NCBI RefSeq assembly: GCF_003576375.1
Contig: NZ_QWGE01000003.1
Span: 124,001-188,000 of the forward strand
Origin: Pontibacter oryzae
GTDB taxonomy: Bacteria; Bacteroidota; Bacteroidia; Cytophagales; Hymenobacteraceae
Length of the DNA: 64,000 nt
Direction of reading: 5' to 3'
Shown piece after piece: positions 35,442 through 43,954 of the stretch. The position numbers and the translations under genes were made by a program. The notes under the pieces were generated by a model. It did not search any database. It had not been told where the DNA came from and saw only the letters and a program-made list of their open reading frames with translations. Numbering within the stretch: the stretch's first letter is position 1; each line of letters begins with the position of its first letter.

Positions 35442-36224
35442 TTATACGACCTTTTCCTTTTCGGGGTCCAGTACTTCGTTTTGGCGTAGGTGCACGGGTT
35501 TCGTTTTCTTGCGCAGCCGCAGGTTCAGCATCTCTACAAGCAGCGAGAAGAACATGGCAAAATAGATATAGCCCTTCGGGATGTGCTGGTGCAACGACTC
35601 TACCACTAGCATAAACCCGATAAGTATAAGAAAGGACAGCGCCAGCATTTTCACGGTTGGGTGCTGGTTCACGAAATCGCTGACATACTTGGCGAATATC
35701 AGCATGATGCCCATGGCAAGTATAACCGCAATGATCATAACGCTTACCTCCTGCGCCAAACCTACTGCCGTAAGTATGGAGTCGAAGGAGAAAACGATAT
35801 CGATGAGCACGATCTGCACTAAGGTTCGGCTTAGCGTAGCGTATACTTTTCCCGCGCCCTCCTCCTCTTCCTCGCCCTCTAGCTTGTTATGGATCTCGGT
35901 GGTGCTTTTAGCCAGCAGAAACAAGCCTCCGGCAAAAAGTATGATATCGCGCCACGATACCGGGAAATCGGCTTCGGTAAAGGGCAGGTTTATACTGAAC
36001 AGCGGCGCGCTGGCCCCCACAATCCAGGAGATGAACAGCAGCAGGATAACACGGAAAATCAATGCCAGTGCCAACCCAATGGTGCGGCCTTTGCTTTGCT
36101 GCTCGTGCGGCAGGCGGCCCACCACAATCGAGATAAACACAATGTTGTCGATGCCGAGCACCACTTCCATAAAGGTCAGCGTCAGCAGGCTGATCCATGT
36201 ATCTGGGTTAGCGAAAATCTCCAT
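35442..36224 (-). CDS. TerC family integral membrane protein
   Basis: A 260-residue membrane protein with about seven helices. The acidic membrane motifs of TerC are present: EVVLGIDN near the start and IDIVFSFDS in the middle, plus LALSFLILIGFMLVVE. The TerC (Alx/MntX-like) family is linked to tellurite resistance and, more recently, to manganese export. The hydrophilic loop EGEEEEEGAG is unusually acidic. No metal-sensing riboswitch of the yybP-ykoY type is visible upstream; the spacer holds a low-complexity repeat. Confidence 0.88.
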   Translation of the reverse strand: MEIFANPDTWISLLTLTFMEVVLGIDNIVFISIVVGRLPHEQQSKGRTIGLALALIFRVILLLFISWIVGASAPLFSINLPFTEADFPVSWRDIILFAGGLFLLAKSTTEIHNKLEGEEEEEGAGKVYATLSRTLVQIVLIDIVFSFDSILTAVGLAQEVSVMIIAVILAMGIMLIFAKYVSDFVNQHPTVKMLALSFLILIGFMLVVESLHQHIPKGYIYFAMFFSLLVEMLNLRLRKKTKPVHLRQNEVLDPEKEKVV

Positions 36225-36235
36225 ACGGATTTAAG

Positions 36236-36345
36236 ATAAATTGTTTGATGGTTAAATTGTTAAATGGCAGCGCAGCCGGCACGCAGTTGTTGCATAGTGC
36301 TTGAAGACCTGACCTTCAACAATGCAGCAATTCAACAATTAGGTT
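36236..36345. repeat. AT-rich low-complexity intergenic repeat (copy 4)
   Basis: Contains TTGTTTGATGGTTAAATTGT-like words at the left and CAACAATGCAGCAATTCAAC at the right, between the TerC and YajQ genes (both minus strand). Same CAAT/ATTG word family as copies at 3520, 9095 and 13335. Confidence 0.65.
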
Positions 36346-36843
36346 TTAGCTTTTCATGTTCACGAACTGCAGCGGCATGCCTATTTCTTCGGATTTACCG
36401 CGCAGCAATGCAATTACGCCCTGCAGGTCGTCTATCTTTTTGGCCGTCACCCGGATCATCTCATCCATCATGGCCGCCGATACTTTCAGCTTGCTGTCCT
36501 TAATTATTTTCATGATGATCTTGGACGTGTCCTTCTCAATGCCGGCCTTCACCTTGATATCTTTCTTGAGCATCGCCCCAGACTGGTACGCCTCTTTGGA
36601 GAAATCGAGGGCGGTAGCATCCAGGCCCTGCTTCACCATTTTACCGATCAGCACGTCTTCGGTATGCTGCACGCGCATTTCGTTTTCCATCGTGATGTTT
36701 ACGACGTTGTTTTTCTTATCATAGTCCAGGCTGCCTTTGGTGTCGCGGAAGTCGTAGCGGTTCATGATTTCCTTACGCGCCACGTTCACGGCGTTGTCCA
36801 TGGTTTGTGGGTCTACTTTACTTACAATGTCAAAAGATGCCAT
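36346..36843 (-). CDS. yajQ: YajQ family nucleotide-binding protein
   Basis: A 165-residue protein with the full YajQ pattern: MASFDIVSKVDPQTMDNAVN at the start, EIMNRYDFRDTKGSL, VRVTAKK-type segment (MIRVTAKKIDDLQ) and the end GMPLQFVNMKS. The family binds cyclic di-GMP in some bacteria and tRNA/GTP in other reports. Two ferredoxin-like RRM-type halves. It is normal in length. A -7 element TAACTTTG lies at 36890-36897. Confidence 0.95.
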   Translation of the reverse strand: MASFDIVSKVDPQTMDNAVNVARKEIMNRYDFRDTKGSLDYDKKNNVVNITMENEMRVQHTEDVLIGKMVKQGLDATALDFSKEAYQSGAMLKKDIKVKAGIEKDTSKIIMKIIKDSKLKVSAAMMDEMIRVTAKKIDDLQGVIALLRGKSEEIGMPLQFVNMKS

Positions 36844-36889
36844 AGTTTTTCTTATGCTTTAAAAATTGATTTTACATGTGTTGATACGA

Positions 36890-36897
36890 CAAAGTTA
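36890..36897 (-). promoter_or_regulatory. Predicted -7 element of yajQ
   Basis: TAACTTTG on the minus strand matches TAnnTTTG exactly, 47 bases before the ATG; no clear -33 box, since a low-complexity repeat occupies that position. Confidence 0.45.
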
Positions 36898-37115
36898 TTT
36901 TTAATTGTTGATTCTTGCACCGCTGCGTGGTTAAATTGCTACACGGTTACATTGTTAGAGGCTGGCTCTCTTTACAACCCGGAGTTTCCATACTTGGCTG
37001 CTACACGAAACAGAGCAACTAGTCACCTAACGAGCCATCAATAATACATGCAGCAGAAAGCATACAACCGTTTAATCATGCAGCAATTAACAATTATCAA
37101 CCAACGATCAACTCC
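36895..37115. repeat. AT-rich low-complexity intergenic repeat (copy 5)
   Basis: TTAATTGTTGATTCTTGC and GTTAAATTGCTACACGGTTA words at the left, AATCATGCAGCAATTAACAA and CAACCAACGATCAACTCC at the right. It fills the spacer between divergent yajQ and the GNAT gene. Confidence 0.6.
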
Positions 37116-37550
37116 ATGCATATTATAGAACCCGCCACCCCAGAGCAGTTTGAACAGTATTACCGCTTGCGTTACCAAACACTGCGCGCACCCTGGGGCC
37201 AGCCCGAAGGCAGCGAGCGCGTAGACGACGACGCCTCCGCCATACATGCCATGCTGGTAAACGAGGCCGGCGAGGCCATTGGCGTGTGCCGCCTGCATCT
37301 GAACACACCCCAAGAGGGACAGCTGCGCTTTATGGGCATCCGGGCCGACCAGCAGGGCAAATGCCTCGGAGACCAATTGCTGGCTTACTTAGAGGAGCGC
37401 GCGCGCAATTTAGGCGCAACACGCATAATGCTGCAAGCCCGCGACAATGCCGTAAACTTTTACCGCCGCAACGGGTATGAAGTACATGAAAAAACCTACC
37501 TGCTGTTCGGCACCATCCAACATTACAGCATGGGCAAGCCGCTGCAGTAG
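37116..37550 (+). CDS. GNAT family N-acetyltransferase
   Basis: A 144-residue GNAT enzyme of the short ElaA-like type. The acetyl-CoA-binding core is readable: strand FMGIRADQQGKCLGDQLLAYLEE (Q/R-x-x-G-x-G/A type), the following strand GATRIMLQARDNAVNFYRRNGYEV, and final LFGTIQHYSM. The first third has RLRYQTLRAPWGQPEG. Substrate unknown. It is followed after 18 bases by a lipocalin gene on the same strand, probably in one operon. Confidence 0.85.
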   Translation: MHIIEPATPEQFEQYYRLRYQTLRAPWGQPEGSERVDDDASAIHAMLVNEAGEAIGVCRLHLNTPQEGQLRFMGIRADQQGKCLGDQLLAYLEERARNLGATRIMLQARDNAVNFYRRNGYEVHEKTYLLFGTIQHYSMGKPLQ

Positions 37551-37568
37551 GTACTAACATACCTGAGC

Positions 37569-38123
37569 ATGAATAAAAACACGAAACTATGGCTTGGCGC
37601 CGGGGCCTTACTGGCCGGCGCGTTTATACTTAACAGTTGCAACCGCAGCTACGCGCCTCTCCAAACCGTGGGAAGCGTGGACTTGAACAAGTACGAAGGC
37701 CGTTGGTATGAGATTGCAGCGCTGCCGCAACGCTATGAGAAAGGGTGCCACTGTGTGTTCGCGGAATATAAAATAAACCCGGATGGCTATGTGGAGGTGC
37801 ATAACGTGTGCCGCAAGGGTGGCCCTAACGGAAAACTAAAAGAGGTGCAGGGCAAGGGCTTTCCGGTGGAGGGCAGCAACAATAGTAAACTGCGCGTGCA
37901 ATTCTTCTGGCCATTCCGTGGCGATTACTGGATTCTGGCGCTTGATGAGGCCTATAGCTATGTGCTTGTTGGCTCCCCGGACCGCGAAAGCCTTTGGATA
38001 CTTGCCCGCTCACCACAGCTAAACCCCCAAACCTATAACCGCCTGCTGCAACTGGCCCAGGAGAAAGGCTTCCCGGTAGAGAAGATGGAGAAAATGGACC
38101 AAAGCTGCTACACGGGCAAGTAG
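37569..38123 (+). CDS. blc: Lipocalin family lipoprotein (Blc type)
   Basis: A 184-residue lipoprotein with lipobox ILNSC (Cys24) and a complete lipocalin: the first conserved block KYEGRWYEIAALPQRYEKGC, then NPDGYVEVHNVC, FFWPFRGDYWILALDEAYSYVLVGSP and the third block ILARSPQL. Bacterial Blc binds lysophospholipids or fatty acids at the outer membrane and is tied to envelope stress. Cys in YEKGCHC pairs likely with the C-terminal Cys (DQSCYTGK). A shared terminator follows. Confidence 0.92.
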   Translation: MNKNTKLWLGAGALLAGAFILNSCNRSYAPLQTVGSVDLNKYEGRWYEIAALPQRYEKGCHCVFAEYKINPDGYVEVHNVCRKGGPNGKLKEVQGKGFPVEGSNNSKLRVQFFWPFRGDYWILALDEAYSYVLVGSPDRESLWILARSPQLNPQTYNRLLQLAQEKGFPVEKMEKMDQSCYTGK

Positions 38124-38145
38124 CTTGGCTATACAATTTTGCACA

Positions 38146-38190
38146 AAAGAGCATCAACCGTTAGTATGTATACTTTGGGCTGATGCTCTT
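38146..38190. terminator. Probable bidirectional terminator
   Basis: AAGAGCATCA/TGATGCTCTT arms separated by about 23 bases, between the convergent blc and SDR genes. The loop is long, so the call is moderate. Confidence 0.6.
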
Positions 38191-38234
38191 CATGTTTCAG
38201 GCTCGATTTACTGATGCTTTGGGAATTTAACCTT

Positions 38235-38837
38235 TTAACTGTATATCCTGATCACCTCTCCGTTAGCCTTACCTATCACGCTTCTAATGTAGGCATTAAC
38301 CGCTTTCTGCATCGGGATAGGGTTGTGGCCCGGGAAGTAGTCTTTATACTTTTCATACGCATCTTCCACCATCCCTAAGGATACCGCATTCACCCGAATG
38401 CCGTTTTCTATCTCTAGCGCAACAGCCTGCACAAAACTATGAATACCGCCGTTTACCATGGCTGCACTTGCCGTTTTAACCACTGGGTCGTCGGCTAATA
38501 TACCTGTAGAAAGCGTTATTGACCCTTTAGGGTTAAGGTAATACTGCCCAATGCGTACAAGGTTAACCTGCCCCATTAGCTTGCTCTTCAGGCCAATATA
38601 ATAATCATCTTCCGATAGCTCATTAAATTCAGCCCACCTGGCTTCTCCAGCAATGCTAATAATGGCATCCTGCTTGCCTGTTTTGGTAAACATTGCCTCA
38701 ATAGAGCTGGTATCGGCTATATCCACGGTTACATCGCCACTTGTTCGCCCGGCTACAAGCACTTCATGGTTTGGAGCAAAGTGGCTGGTTACCTTCTGAC
38801 CGATGGTTCCATTGCCTCCTATTATCAGTATCTTCAT
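38235..38837 (-). CDS. Short-chain dehydrogenase-like protein (Rossmann fold, no YxxxK)
   Basis: A 200-residue Rossmann-fold protein with the NAD(P) motif GGNGTIGQ at residues 7-14 and SISIAGEARWAEF-type substrate region. The usual catalytic YxxxK is missing: the equivalent stretch reads KTASAAMVNGGIHSFV. The same substitution occurs in a known short SDR branch, so this is not a mutated pseudogene. Reaction unknown. It is single, followed by a shared terminator. Confidence 0.8.
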   Translation of the reverse strand: MKILIIGGNGTIGQKVTSHFAPNHEVLVAGRTSGDVTVDIADTSSIEAMFTKTGKQDAIISIAGEARWAEFNELSEDDYYIGLKSKLMGQVNLVRIGQYYLNPKGSITLSTGILADDPVVKTASAAMVNGGIHSFVQAVALEIENGIRVNAVSLGMVEDAYEKYKDYFPGHNPIPMQKAVNAYIRSVIGKANGEVIRIYS

Positions 38838-39306
38838 TGTTTATCTCTTATATAAAATGGTTTAAAATCAATCTGTCTGCTTTAGGCTGTTAACTCACAA
38901 GGTATAGATGCTTCAAAAACTTACACGGCGTTTAGTTAACAGCAGTCCGTTTTCCTCGCACTTACCACACCAGAAGTAATAGCAGGCTATAACAACGTGT
39001 TTTCTCCTGAATTCGAGTTGCTTGAACGCCACTACAGAAATGCCAGGGCATGCAGAGGAAGTGCTTTCTTGGTGCTTTTTGCTATACTAACATTTGCAAT
39101 TGCATAAGGTTAGACAGCGATTTACTTACGTTAATGGTTAGCCGTAACCTATACCATAAAAGCATATTCATAAATATCAATATATAGAAGAACCTGTGTG
39201 ATGCAGATAAGTTATTCGCATAAGAGCATGAGTAGGCCCGTCAAGGTTTAGAATATACTTGTAGCTTGTATCTTTACATTTGTAAAGTACACTATACCCA
39301 ACAATC
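38838..39306. other. Intergenic region, 469 bp, no gene supported
   Basis: No coding potential is visible on either strand. The right end holds the candidate promoter/operator at 39269-39287. The remainder is unremarkable. Confidence 0.6.
39269..39287 (+). promoter_or_regulatory. Candidate promoter with overlapping inverted repeat
   Basis: TATCTTTA (39269-39276, near TAnnTTTG) overlaps CTTTACA-TT-TGTAAAG (39272-39287), a perfect inverted repeat, 20 bases before the ATG of the next gene. This looks like an operator at the transcription start. Confidence 0.4.
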
Positions 39307-39720
39307 ATGGAAAAGCACCTTGCCCTTTCCGATGCAGCGTTTGAGAGCCAGTTTGAGCACTGCCAGCTGCCACCATCTATTTTCAGCCATGAAGCGCACC
39401 TGCGGCTAGCCTGGATTCACATCCGGAAGTATGGTATTACCAAAGCGATAGAAAATGTGCAGGCGCAGCTTCAGAATTTTGTAGCGCACGTAGGCGCAGA
39501 GAGCAAGTATAATATGACCCTGACAGTGGCTGCTGTCAAAGCCGTGCATCACTTTATGCGCAAATCCGATGCTGACAATTTCGCAGATTTTGTTGCAGCA
39601 CTCCCTAGGCTAAAGTATAACTTTAAAGAACTGATGAATTGCCATTACGGAATCGACATTTTCAGCTCCGAAGCAGCCAAAACTGCATTTCTGGAACCAG
39701 ATTTACTTCCTTTTGAATAA
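39307..39720 (+). CDS. Hypothetical helical protein
   Basis: A 137-residue, mostly helical soluble protein with several His residues in a pattern that could bind metal or a ligand: FESQFEHCQLPPSIFSHEAHLRLAWIHI, then YNMTLTVAAVKAVHHFMRK and the end NCHYGIDIFSSEAAKTAFLEPDLLPFE. It looks like a conserved family (good codon use, defined start and end), but I cannot name it. An inverted-repeat operator candidate lies just upstream. The decayed outer-membrane gene follows 25 bases after the stop. Confidence 0.65.
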   Translation: MEKHLALSDAAFESQFEHCQLPPSIFSHEAHLRLAWIHIRKYGITKAIENVQAQLQNFVAHVGAESKYNMTLTVAAVKAVHHFMRKSDADNFADFVAALPRLKYNFKELMNCHYGIDIFSSEAAKTAFLEPDLLPFE

Positions 39721-39745
39721 AATTCCGCGCCACAAACCAAACAGC

Positions 39746-40353
39746 ATGCTATACGAAAACAAATATTCTTCTTTTAGCTCTACTTCTCCCAAACACAGCG
39801 GCTGTTACGCAGTCCCCGGAACTAAAGCCACTTGTCGGGCTTATAACTAAACTAGAGCTCGGGCTTCAGGGCGTTGGGTTAGGCAATGAAGTGCTTTTCA
39901 GCCAGAAATGGTCTGTAAGCCTGAGCGCTGGCTTGGGTGGCGGCTACTCCATCCAAGATGAGGCGTATGCCAATGGTTTCCGTAGCACGCTCATCCTCAA
40001 CAAGCCCGCTGTTTATTTTCGGTACGAGGTAAAGTATACGTACAACCAAGCCACTAGAGCGCATTAGGGCAAATCAACCATAGATAATACCGGCAATTAC
40101 ATCGCACTCCAGACGAAGTATACCACCAACAGGATTTTTGAAACGGATGACTGGAACGCCTCGGCACACCCTATGAATCGCACACTTTAAGCGAGGTGCA
40201 TTGGGGCATGCAGCGGCCACTGGGGCAGCAATTGATACTAAAGGCCATCTGGGCTTGGGTTATGCCACTGATTTTGACTTCGATAATAGCCAGGCATATC
40301 CGGCGGCGGGGCTGCAGGTGGCGTACGTTATCTCCAGAAACCAGCGGTTTTAG
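39746..40353 (+). pseudogene. Decayed outer-membrane beta-barrel-type protein gene
   Basis: Joining frames gives a protein of about 200 residues: a signal peptide (ILLLLALLLPNTAAVTQ, frame from 39753), a barrel-like pattern (LELGLQGVGLGNEVLF, WSVSLSAGLGGGYS, AVYFRYEVKYTY), YIALQTKYTTNRIF, EVHWGMQRPLGQQLILKA and the terminal strand GLQVAYVISRNQRF ending in Phe before TAG at 40351. Lesions: the ATG at 39746 is one base out of frame with the signal peptide, an in-frame TAG at 40065, a frameshift near 40185 and another near 40240. Several lesions make sequencing error unlikely. No intact homologue is in the window. Confidence 0.8.
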
Positions 40354-40438
40354 TTTAGCAGTGCTGTCTGATGGTAGGTAAAAATAGTTTTGTATCTTCA
40401 GGCAGTTGCCATTAACTATAACCTTAAACCGCTATCTG

Positions 40439-40906
40439 ATGCAATCAACAGCCCTCACCCCCGAGCAGTACATTGCCGAGTTACCCGAAGACCGCCAGCA
40501 GGCCATGGCGCAATTAAGGCAAACCATACTTGAGAACTTGCCTGCCGGTTTCGAGGAAACGATGGCTTACGGCATGATCGGTTATGTGGTGCCGCATTCG
40601 CTCTACCCTGCAGGTTACCATTGCAAGCCAGCAGAGCCGTTACCGTTTATGAGCATAGCTTCCCAAAAAAACTTCATCGCGGTGTACCACATGGGTATTT
40701 ATGCGGATGAAGCACTTCTGGGTTGGTTTAAACAGGAGTATGCCAAGCAGGCTACCACTAAATTGGATATGGGGAAAAGCTGCATTCGGTTTAAGAAAAC
40801 GGGGCATCTACCATTAACGCTCATCGGCGAGCTGGCTGCCAAAGTCACGCCCCAGCAATGGATTGAAACGTATGAGCATCAATTCAAAAGTAAGCCTGCC
40901 AGCTAG
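40439..40906 (+). CDS. DUF1801 domain protein
   Basis: A 155-residue cytoplasmic protein with the DUF1801/YdhG-like layout: YIAELPEDRQQAMAQLRQTILENLPAGFEETMAYGMIGY, a strand-rich centre (PLPFMSIASQKNFIAVYHMG) and the MGKSCIRFKKTGHLPLTLIGEL segment typical of the family. Function is unknown; homologues are small, soluble and widespread. The ATG at 40439 is chosen over the TTG at 40406, because homology-like sequence starts at MQSTALTPEQY. Confidence 0.85.
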   Translation: MQSTALTPEQYIAELPEDRQQAMAQLRQTILENLPAGFEETMAYGMIGYVVPHSLYPAGYHCKPAEPLPFMSIASQKNFIAVYHMGIYADEALLGWFKQEYAKQATTKLDMGKSCIRFKKTGHLPLTLIGELAAKVTPQQWIETYEHQFKSKPAS

Positions 40907-41068
40907 TTTAACATCATACTTAAATAGCGCCACTCCTTAGCAAACTTATACTTATGCTGCCAGTTGCAGGCTGCCTTACCAGAGGGTTTCTACATAGTTT
41001 TGCAAACAATATTTTGGTTTAAGCGTTTTAACCAGGAATACAACATATTATTAAACAAGCATAAAACT

Positions 41069-41332
41069 ATGGAAGCACAAGATTTGAAGAACAAGGTAGA
41101 CAGCATGAACCCTGATAAGAAAGAAGGAAAAGTAGCAACCGCTATTGAAGAGCAAACCGCTAAAATACCATCCGACGTATTTTTATGGGCAGCCGTTGGC
41201 TCAATTGGAGCCTCGCTAGTGCTCAAAATAATGAAGAAAGACGATGAAGCGCTTTTCGTGGGTCAGTGGCCGGCACCATTCCTGCTACTGGGCATATACA
41301 ATAAGCTGGTAAAACAGCTTGGCCACGATTAA
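41069..41332 (+). CDS. Small membrane protein
   Basis: An 87-residue protein: charged N-terminus (MEAQDLKNKVDSMNPDKKEGK), then one or two hydrophobic segments (VFLWAAVGSIGASLVLKIM; WPAPFLLLGIYNKLV). Family unknown. The ATG at 41069 begins the protein-like part; the frame opening at 40964 lacks it. A clear terminator follows. Confidence 0.65.
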   Translation: MEAQDLKNKVDSMNPDKKEGKVATAIEEQTAKIPSDVFLWAAVGSIGASLVLKIMKKDDEALFVGQWPAPFLLLGIYNKLVKQLGHD

Positions 41333-41365
41333 TATTGGCGCTTTAGATAATTATAAAAATAACTT

Positions 41366-41392
41366 AAAGGAGAAAGCAATGCTTTCTCCTTT
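41366..41392 (+). terminator. Rho-independent terminator
   Basis: AAAGGAGAAAGC/GCTTTCTCCTTT perfect 12-bp arms, 3-base loop, long T run. Confidence 0.92.
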
Positions 41393-41499
41393 TTTTATAC
41401 ATTGCACGATTAGAATATTTTCCAGCAGTTGTGCCCGGTTGGTTATTTGGAAATGGAGCTGCTTTAGGTGTGTGAGTTCAACTAAAATAAATATACCCT

Positions 41500-42150
41500 A
41501 TGAAAACCTCTCTTTCTATTTGCCTGATGCTAAGCATCTTGCTTTTCTCTGGCTGTGCTGTTTCCAGCACTAACACTGCTAACCTCAACAAGTCTCAAAA
41601 GTACTATGTCGGCATTGTAACGTTGGTAGTAAATATAGACCAAGACTTTAGCAAGCTAGATTCCGTTACATATAATAAGTATGTGCGAGGTAAATTTAAC
41701 AACCTTGAAAACCTGAAATATCGCAAACAGTTGGAGAAAAGCCTGGAGCGAAACCTATCACAGCAAGGGACACAAACACGCGTCATCAAATCTGAGGACT
41801 TATTTGAGTTAAACACCGATGTTAGCTACAGTGATTTCCTAGATCAAATTGAATACACTGGCGCGGATGGCATCTTACTGGTAAACCAGCGCAGTTACTG
41901 GACAACCGTAAACTCTGCCCAAACCGTAAATTTTGAGTATACCAGTGCCACAACCATAGACACAGAGCCAAACGCAGATTTCCATAGCTACCTAATAGAT
42001 ACTAAAAGCCTACAACCTGTATGGTATGCCAATACATTAGTACAGGGCGTTTCGGCTGGTTACGACACGCTAAATAATTACCTGGCACGGGCGCTTTATC
42101 GCAAGCTCCGCAAAGATAAATGCATTATCACAGAGTACGCACTCCGTTAG
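41500..42150 (+). CDS. Lipoprotein, function unknown
   Basis: A 216-residue lipoprotein with lipobox LFSGC (Cys19) and a mixed alpha/beta body (YYVGIVTLVVNI, KQLEKSLERNLSQQGT, GADGILLVNQRSYW, LIDTKSLQPVWYANTLV). The end (NNYLARALYRKLRKD) is a helix. This resembles periplasmic lipoproteins that answer to or modulate GTP/ATP-type components in shape only; I assign no function. It is AT-richer than neighbours. A shared terminator with the SDR gene follows after 280 bases. Confidence 0.7.
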   Translation: MKTSLSICLMLSILLFSGCAVSSTNTANLNKSQKYYVGIVTLVVNIDQDFSKLDSVTYNKYVRGKFNNLENLKYRKQLEKSLERNLSQQGTQTRVIKSEDLFELNTDVSYSDFLDQIEYTGADGILLVNQRSYWTTVNSAQTVNFEYTSATTIDTEPNADFHSYLIDTKSLQPVWYANTLVQGVSAGYDTLNNYLARALYRKLRKDKCIITEYALR

Positions 42151-42491
42151 CCAGTTAAGGCCTCTATTTTAGTATCTAGCTTGTACTGCCGCATGCTGCA
42201 AGAACTGCGATGCTCATGCTGATGTCGCTTCAAAAGCCTGTGGCTTAGGCAGGGTATGAGCGTAGCCATTGCTGATCACTAGCAGCACTCAGAAACCTCA
42301 GTTAACCTAAAACCTAGCCAAAGCTAGCCGTGGAGTTACACTTAGTGGCAACGAGAAGTATCATTGCGGCAGTTTATAAACTGCAAGCTAACCTTTACTA
42401 GAGGCAAGTATGGAATGCGCTGTTTAAAAACACAAAGCCCAGGCTATATCAGAGAACCTGGGCTTTGTGTTTGTAAAGTATAAACTACGCT
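42151..42491. other. Intergenic region, 341 bp, with terminator only
   Basis: No gene is supported here. The right third holds the bidirectional terminator at 42428-42472. Confidence 0.65.
42428..42472. terminator. Bidirectional terminator
   Basis: 16-bp perfect arms AAACACAAAGCCCAGG/CCTGGGCTTTGTGTTT with a 13-base loop, between convergent genes. Confidence 0.9.
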
Positions 42492-43286
42492 TCAGCTCCG
42501 CTTTCCCTGTATCTTCTTTACCATTTGCCGCACCAAATGCCTTGGCAGCAGCCGTACCGAGAAAGCTGTAAGTTTATTCTGAATGCCTGGGATAACCACT
42601 ACTTCACCAGCCAGCATGCCATTGTAGCCAGCTTTTGCCACGCTCTTGGCATCGGCAACAAGCTGGCTATTAAACAAACCGGACTCATGCAAGTTAGCAG
42701 CATCCTGAAAATCTGTTTTGGTAGGCCCGGGGCATAGTGCTGTCACGGTTATGCTATCGTCCTCAAGTTCGGCGGCAAGCGCTTCCGAGAAGCTTTGCAC
42801 ATACGCTTTTGAGGCATAGTAAACAGCCATGTACGGCCCAGGCGGAAAAGCAGCCGTTGACGATACATTCAAGATCTTTCCGTTGCTTCCTTTTGGCAGT
42901 TGGTCTAAAAACAGTTTGCATAAGTGCGTTAGAGACACCATGTTAAGCTGCATCATATCCAGCTCTTTTTGCAAAGCAGTTTCCCGGAACGGGCCGAAGT
43001 TACCGAAACCAGCATTGTTTACCAGCACATCTACCGCTACGCCGTCTTTCTTAAGCTCCTCAAAAACCTTTGCGGGCCCATCGGCTTTGCTAAGGTCTTG
43101 GCTAATTACCTTGGTGTAGATGCCATACGTAATGGCATAGTGCAGGGCTTGGTTATGCAGTTTCTCCTCCGACCTGGCAACTAATACCAGATTGTGCCCA
43201 TCGCGGGCAAACAGCGCTGCTAATTCTTGGCCAATCCCACCGGAGGCACCGGTTATCAGTGCGGTGTACTTTCTTTTATCACTCAC
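42492..43286 (-). CDS. SDR family oxidoreductase
   Basis: A 264-residue classical short-chain dehydrogenase: NAD(P) motif TGASGGIGQ (residues 13-21), NNAGFG, catalytic Ser in NVSSTAA, YYASKAYVQ (Tyr/Lys pair), and CPGPTKTDF. Substrate unknown; this is the DltE/YqjQ-like branch with extra C-terminal basic helix (RLLPRHLVRQMVKKIQGKRS), suggesting peripheral membrane contact. It may be co-transcribed with the DUF4174 gene 20 bases upstream. Confidence 0.9.
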   Translation of the reverse strand: MSDKRKYTALITGASGGIGQELAALFARDGHNLVLVARSEEKLHNQALHYAITYGIYTKVISQDLSKADGPAKVFEELKKDGVAVDVLVNNAGFGNFGPFRETALQKELDMMQLNMVSLTHLCKLFLDQLPKGSNGKILNVSSTAAFPPGPYMAVYYASKAYVQSFSEALAAELEDDSITVTALCPGPTKTDFQDAANLHESGLFNSQLVADAKSVAKAGYNGMLAGEVVVIPGIQNKLTAFSVRLLPRHLVRQMVKKIQGKRS

Positions 43287-43305
43287 GTTATTCGTCTTTT
43301 TATAC

Positions 43306-43764
43306 TTAGTTTTTATCGTTTCTCATTTCCTGACGGCGCATGGGCATCTGGTCTATCAGGCCAAATAGTTCTTCAGGCTCTACGGGTTGGTTGCGGCGCA
43401 GTTTTTCGGTTCCGTCTTTGCCCAGTAGCAGTATGGCAAAACTATCCGGGGGAACCTGAAACCAGCCTTGTATGGCTTTCGCTTGCTTTTCATGCTGTAG
43501 CTTGCCGTCTATGTATAATTTATTGCCCCCAACCAGCTCTATTAGCACTATATCGCGCTCGTTTAGCTTTGGCTTCTCTGCGTATAACATTTCTTTCTGA
43601 GAGAGATAGGCGGCATTAGCCTCATCTGGAACAAAGACCAGCACTAGGCGGTTTTTCCATTTATAAGCATCGAGGTACATAGGTGCATTAGGTTGCTGGG
43701 CACAGGCCACTGCCGTGCAACAAAGGAAAAGTAAGAGCAGGGGTAAAGTATACTTGCATCGCAT
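43306..43764 (-). CDS. DUF4174 domain protein, exported
   Basis: A 152-residue protein with a signal peptide (LLLLFLCCTAVACAQ) and a thioredoxin-like DUF4174 domain: YKWKNRLVLVFVPD, then ERDIVLIELVGG and FAILLLGKDGTEKLRRNQP. No CxxC is present, in line with the family. Periplasmic or secreted, function unknown. ATG 43764 gives a normal signal peptide; ATG 43782 would add six residues. It is the first of a possible two-gene unit with the SDR at 42492. Confidence 0.82.
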   Translation of the reverse strand: MRCKYTLPLLLLFLCCTAVACAQQPNAPMYLDAYKWKNRLVLVFVPDEANAAYLSQKEMLYAEKPKLNERDIVLIELVGGNKLYIDGKLQHEKQAKAIQGWFQVPPDSFAILLLGKDGTEKLRRNQPVEPEELFGLIDQMPMRRQEMRNDKN

Positions 43765-43954
43765 ACATACACCTACGCACATAAGGGTGGGCAGGATTGG
43801 CTGAGCCGGAAATGCTGCCTGCCATACTTCGTGAAAAGCGCGGGCAGAGGCTATTGGGCTTATCCGAAGAAAACCTTAGGTTTTGCAGACCGAAACTATG
43901 CTATGGATAACAAAGAAGAATTATCAATGCGCAAAAATGGGAAGTGGGGAACCC

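Noticed and set aside
35442-36345. yybP-ykoY manganese riboswitch upstream of TerC
   Set aside because: The 110-base upstream region is low-complexity repeat and lacks the riboswitch core.
38235-38837. SDR missing YxxxK as a broken gene
   Set aside because: The frame is intact and the A-x-x-M-V-N-G replacement fits a known short-SDR branch, so it is not a sign of decay.
40196-40381. 61-codon frame with GTG/ATG starts
   Set aside because: It is one frame of the decayed outer-membrane gene, not an independent gene.
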